Assembly: GCA_934149325.1 (NCBI GenBank)
Contig: CAKPEJ010000009.1
Location: 1 to 41,761, forward strand
Direction of reading: 5' to 3'
DNA length: 41,761 nucleotides
Origin: an uncultured Bacilli bacterium
Lineage (GTDB): Bacteria > Bacillota_I > Bacilli_A > RF39 > UBA660
Shown here: positions 41,101 to 41,761 of the stretch, piece by piece
Layout: each line of letters opens with the position of its first letter
Numbering within the stretch: the stretch's first letter is position 1
Program-made: the position numbers and the translations under genes
Notes under the pieces: generated by a model
The model's input: only the letters and a program-made list of their open reading frames with translations
Databases searched by the model: none
What the model was told of the DNA's origin: nothing

Positions 41101-41761
41101 TGTAATGTAGTATACATTGTTGATGGAGTACAAATTAAAACAGAAAAGTATGAATATGGAACAGTATTAACTCCAGAGGAACCAACAAAAGAAGGATATA
41201 CATTTAAATATTGGTCATTGACTGATGGTGGAGAAGAATATTCACCAATAACAGTAACAAATGATATGACTTTATATGCAGTATTTAAAATAAATACTTA
41301 TACAGTAACATTTATGCAAGATGCAAATAGATTGTCAAGTGTTGTTGTTGATTATAATTCTATTATATTAAGTGAAAATATTCCAGAAACACAAAAAAAT
41401 GGTTATACATTTAAATGTTGGAGTTTAGATAAACAAACAGAATTTGATTTAAATACACCAATAAAACAAGATACAACATTATACACAGTATATGAAGCAA
41501 ATAAATATATAATTTCATATGATAATGATGGAGAAATATTAAGTGAAACAAAAGAGGTAACATATGATCAAAAATATGGAACTTTAAAAGAAGTATCAAA
41601 AGAAGGATATACATTTGATGGATGGTATACAGAAAAAACAGGTGGAGTAAAAATAACAGAAGATTCTGTAGTAGATATTTTAAGTAATACAACATTATAT
41701 GCAAGATATAATATAAATACATACAAAGTAACATATGATTATAAAACAAATGGTGGAAAAA
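38191..41761 (+). CDS. Large InlB B-repeat surface protein (3' end outside window)
   Basis: Open from ATG 38191 (after AGGAGAAG) to the window edge, over 1190 codons without a stop. Residues 8-29 are a signal anchor. A beta-rich domain (about 45-135) follows, then an Asn-dominated linker (about 143-240) with Asn runs. From about residue 250 on there are roughly twelve copies of an InlB B-repeat/Listeria-Bacteroides repeat (Flg_new, PF09479) of 65-70 residues with GYTFKYWSL or GYTFDGWYT and TLYAVY landmarks. A stretch at 40350-40640 is less regular and carries several Cys. Expected to be on the cell surface, for adhesion or matrix contact. The C-terminal anchor (LPXTG or other) is beyond the window. 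Confidence 0.88.
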   Translation, partial: MRLKEKKKILIPVITLLAVMVVILMLMSKLSNDYLSSSLSETKNGAVEVKKPVINDDEISYSFKLPNDNSSITYKIKIKNQSDYDNLLKSLKLLDKKSIGYKVKGFDDKKIKPGETKIITITFYPKDGGSDGTIDLDIKIDTSSSNNNKNNGSDKNNNKNNNNNNNNNKNNNTTDDTKNNETKNDTNQNNNVNNNTNNNSSNNSSNNNKNNNNNNNNQNNNSTTNPNKPGSDTKNDNDKNQDVKKYYVIYKTDSVITREYVTEGGKVNPPIVQTITFKYWSLKEDGEEFDLNTPVTSNMTLYAVYDKNVYTVTFMDGNDVYKTFENQNYGDIISLNNPEKIGYTFKYWSLKENGDKYSPLKVTGNMTLYAVYEIKKCNVTYIVDGIKTKTETYDYGTVLTLEEPTKEGYTFKYWSLTDGGEEYSLITLTDDITLYAVFKINTYTVSFIDDDKNVKDLTIEYNNKINQNDIPTVSKEGYVFTGWSLNKTDLFDFNTPVKENIKLYSTYKKIKNGVSFNDDNRITVKDVDYGDAVEKLDSKGKTGYTFKYWSLDKKTEFDFTTSIKSAVTLYAVYEANKYIISYDNDGEILSETKEVTYDQKYGSLKEVSKEGYTFDGWYTSKTGGVKITEDSVVDILSNTTLYARYNINTYKVTYDYKTNGGKSVSTKVAEVDYNSQIDLSVTAEKDDYEFVGWNTDKDAKEGLTNLQMQTSNVTLYAIYRSGVNVEFYANNNTLTLNEVVVSGEDKVISSCTLYNNDESCTISVPTISSEVTPNVIGFTISKSDKEKIINSNDTINVTKIGYEGKTKFYAQTSSSKKTYTVTYEKDETIESTSKESDSCVINETYNGEVQESSCTVSLPTIEEKYGYKNGKWYDLENAYNEEDEYEISEDKTIYAKGEKREYTVTYKDGETVYDTRKVLYKDTLENTVSNPTKEQYTFMYWSLEKEGEEYDFNTPVTKDITLYAVYEIKKCNVVYIVDGVQIKTEKYEYGTVLTPEEPTKEGYTFKYWSLTDGGEEYSPITVTNDMTLYAVFKINTYTVTFMQDANRLSSVVVDYNSIILSENIPETQKNGYTFKCWSLDKQTEFDLNTPIKQDTTLYTVYEANKYIISYDNDGEILSETKEVTYDQKYGTLKEVSKEGYTFDGWYTEKTGGVKITEDSVVDILSNTTLYARYNINTYKVTYDYKTNGGK
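38611..38880 (+). repeat. Low-complexity AAT/AAC tract coding an Asn-rich linker
   Basis: Repeated AAT, AAC and AAA codons give long runs of Asn with Lys, Thr and Ser. The reverse strand appears open only because of this composition. Slippage here could change linker length. Confidence 0.85.
39902..40177 (+). repeat. Long direct repeat, copy A
   Basis: This segment recurs in frame 1584 bases downstream (41486-41761) with only scattered differences. It covers the end of one B-repeat, a whole GYTFDGWYT repeat and the start of the next. Confidence 0.9.
41486..41761 (+). repeat. Long direct repeat, copy B (runs to window edge)
   Basis: Near-identical to 39902-40177. Together with a similar pair at about 39310-39525 and 41092-41305, it shows that a block of several B-repeats was duplicated in frame. 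The match may continue beyond the window. Confidence 0.9.

Noticed and set aside
40614..41749. Further reverse-strand open frames across the repeat region
   Set aside because: They recur with the B-repeats and follow from the codon bias of the sense gene, which is continuous and has clear domain homology.
39300..41761. CRISPR-like array
   Set aside because: Repeats are about 200 bases, in frame, and encode InlB B-repeat protein domains; there are no short uniform repeats with unique spacers.

Overview
The window is strongly AT-rich with densely packed, mostly co-oriented genes. It has Gram-positive style AGGAGG/GGTGAT ribosome binding sites, many hairpin-plus-T-run terminators and clean TTGaca-N16-18-TATAAT promoters. 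Gene content (sufCDSUB in Bacillota order, a ClpC-type unfoldase, CIRCE, LysM cell-wall proteins, a SleB-type hydrolase, YhgE/Pip, no LPS functions) points to a low-GC Bacillota, probably an uncultured gut Bacilli/Erysipelotrichia-like lineage. UGA is a stop and UGG is Trp, so this is not a recoded Mollicute. The lineage is inferred from gene content only.

Layout. 1-1487: tail of an unknown gene, a 5'-truncated amidase with four LysM repeats, and a SleB-type cell-wall hydrolase. 1575-3098: tRNA-Trp, Fic protein, zinc-ribbon protein, XhlA-like membrane protein. 3164-8810: topoisomerase III, TspO, exported thioredoxin, tRNA-Glu(CTC), a degenerate P-loop protein, AI-2E family permease. 8824-11039: two divergent genes that both look like enzymes without catalytic residues (an HD-GYP-like protein and a LysM pseudo-amidase). 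11099-12611: cytoplasmic thioredoxin plus an exported thioredoxin/CcdA fusion, a small DsbD-like electron relay. 12674-15582: a translationally coupled three-gene set related to 2-hydroxyacyl-CoA dehydratase activase systems. 15656-18231: hypothetical proteins and tRNA-His. 18305-19548: metal efflux permease and Fur-family regulator. 19606-22708: transglutaminase-like protein, lipoprotein with a Thr/Glu repeat, two CmpB-family membrane proteins. 22733-25906: CIRCE-controlled htpG-hsp20 and a small alarmone synthetase behind a structured leader. 26043-28478: TetR regulator and YhgE/Pip transporter. 28480-33411: HIT protein and sufCDSUB. 33561-37982: SSB, XRE regulator, pyrimidine-nucleoside phosphorylase, ClpC. 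38191-end: a very large repeat-built surface protein that runs off the window.

How the parts fit. Much of the accessory content concerns the cell surface: peptidoglycan binding by LysM, exported thiol redox, lipoprotein, InlB-type repeats and YhgE/Pip. The rest is mostly stress and housekeeping: Hsp90/Hsp20 under HrcA, ClpC, (p)ppGpp synthetase, Fe-S assembly. The likeliest less-described systems are the split low-potential electron activase operon (12674-15582), the two-gene thiol relay (11099-12611) with its paralogue at 5815, the pair of dead-enzyme genes (8824-11039), and the Cys-His-Asp protein at 19606.
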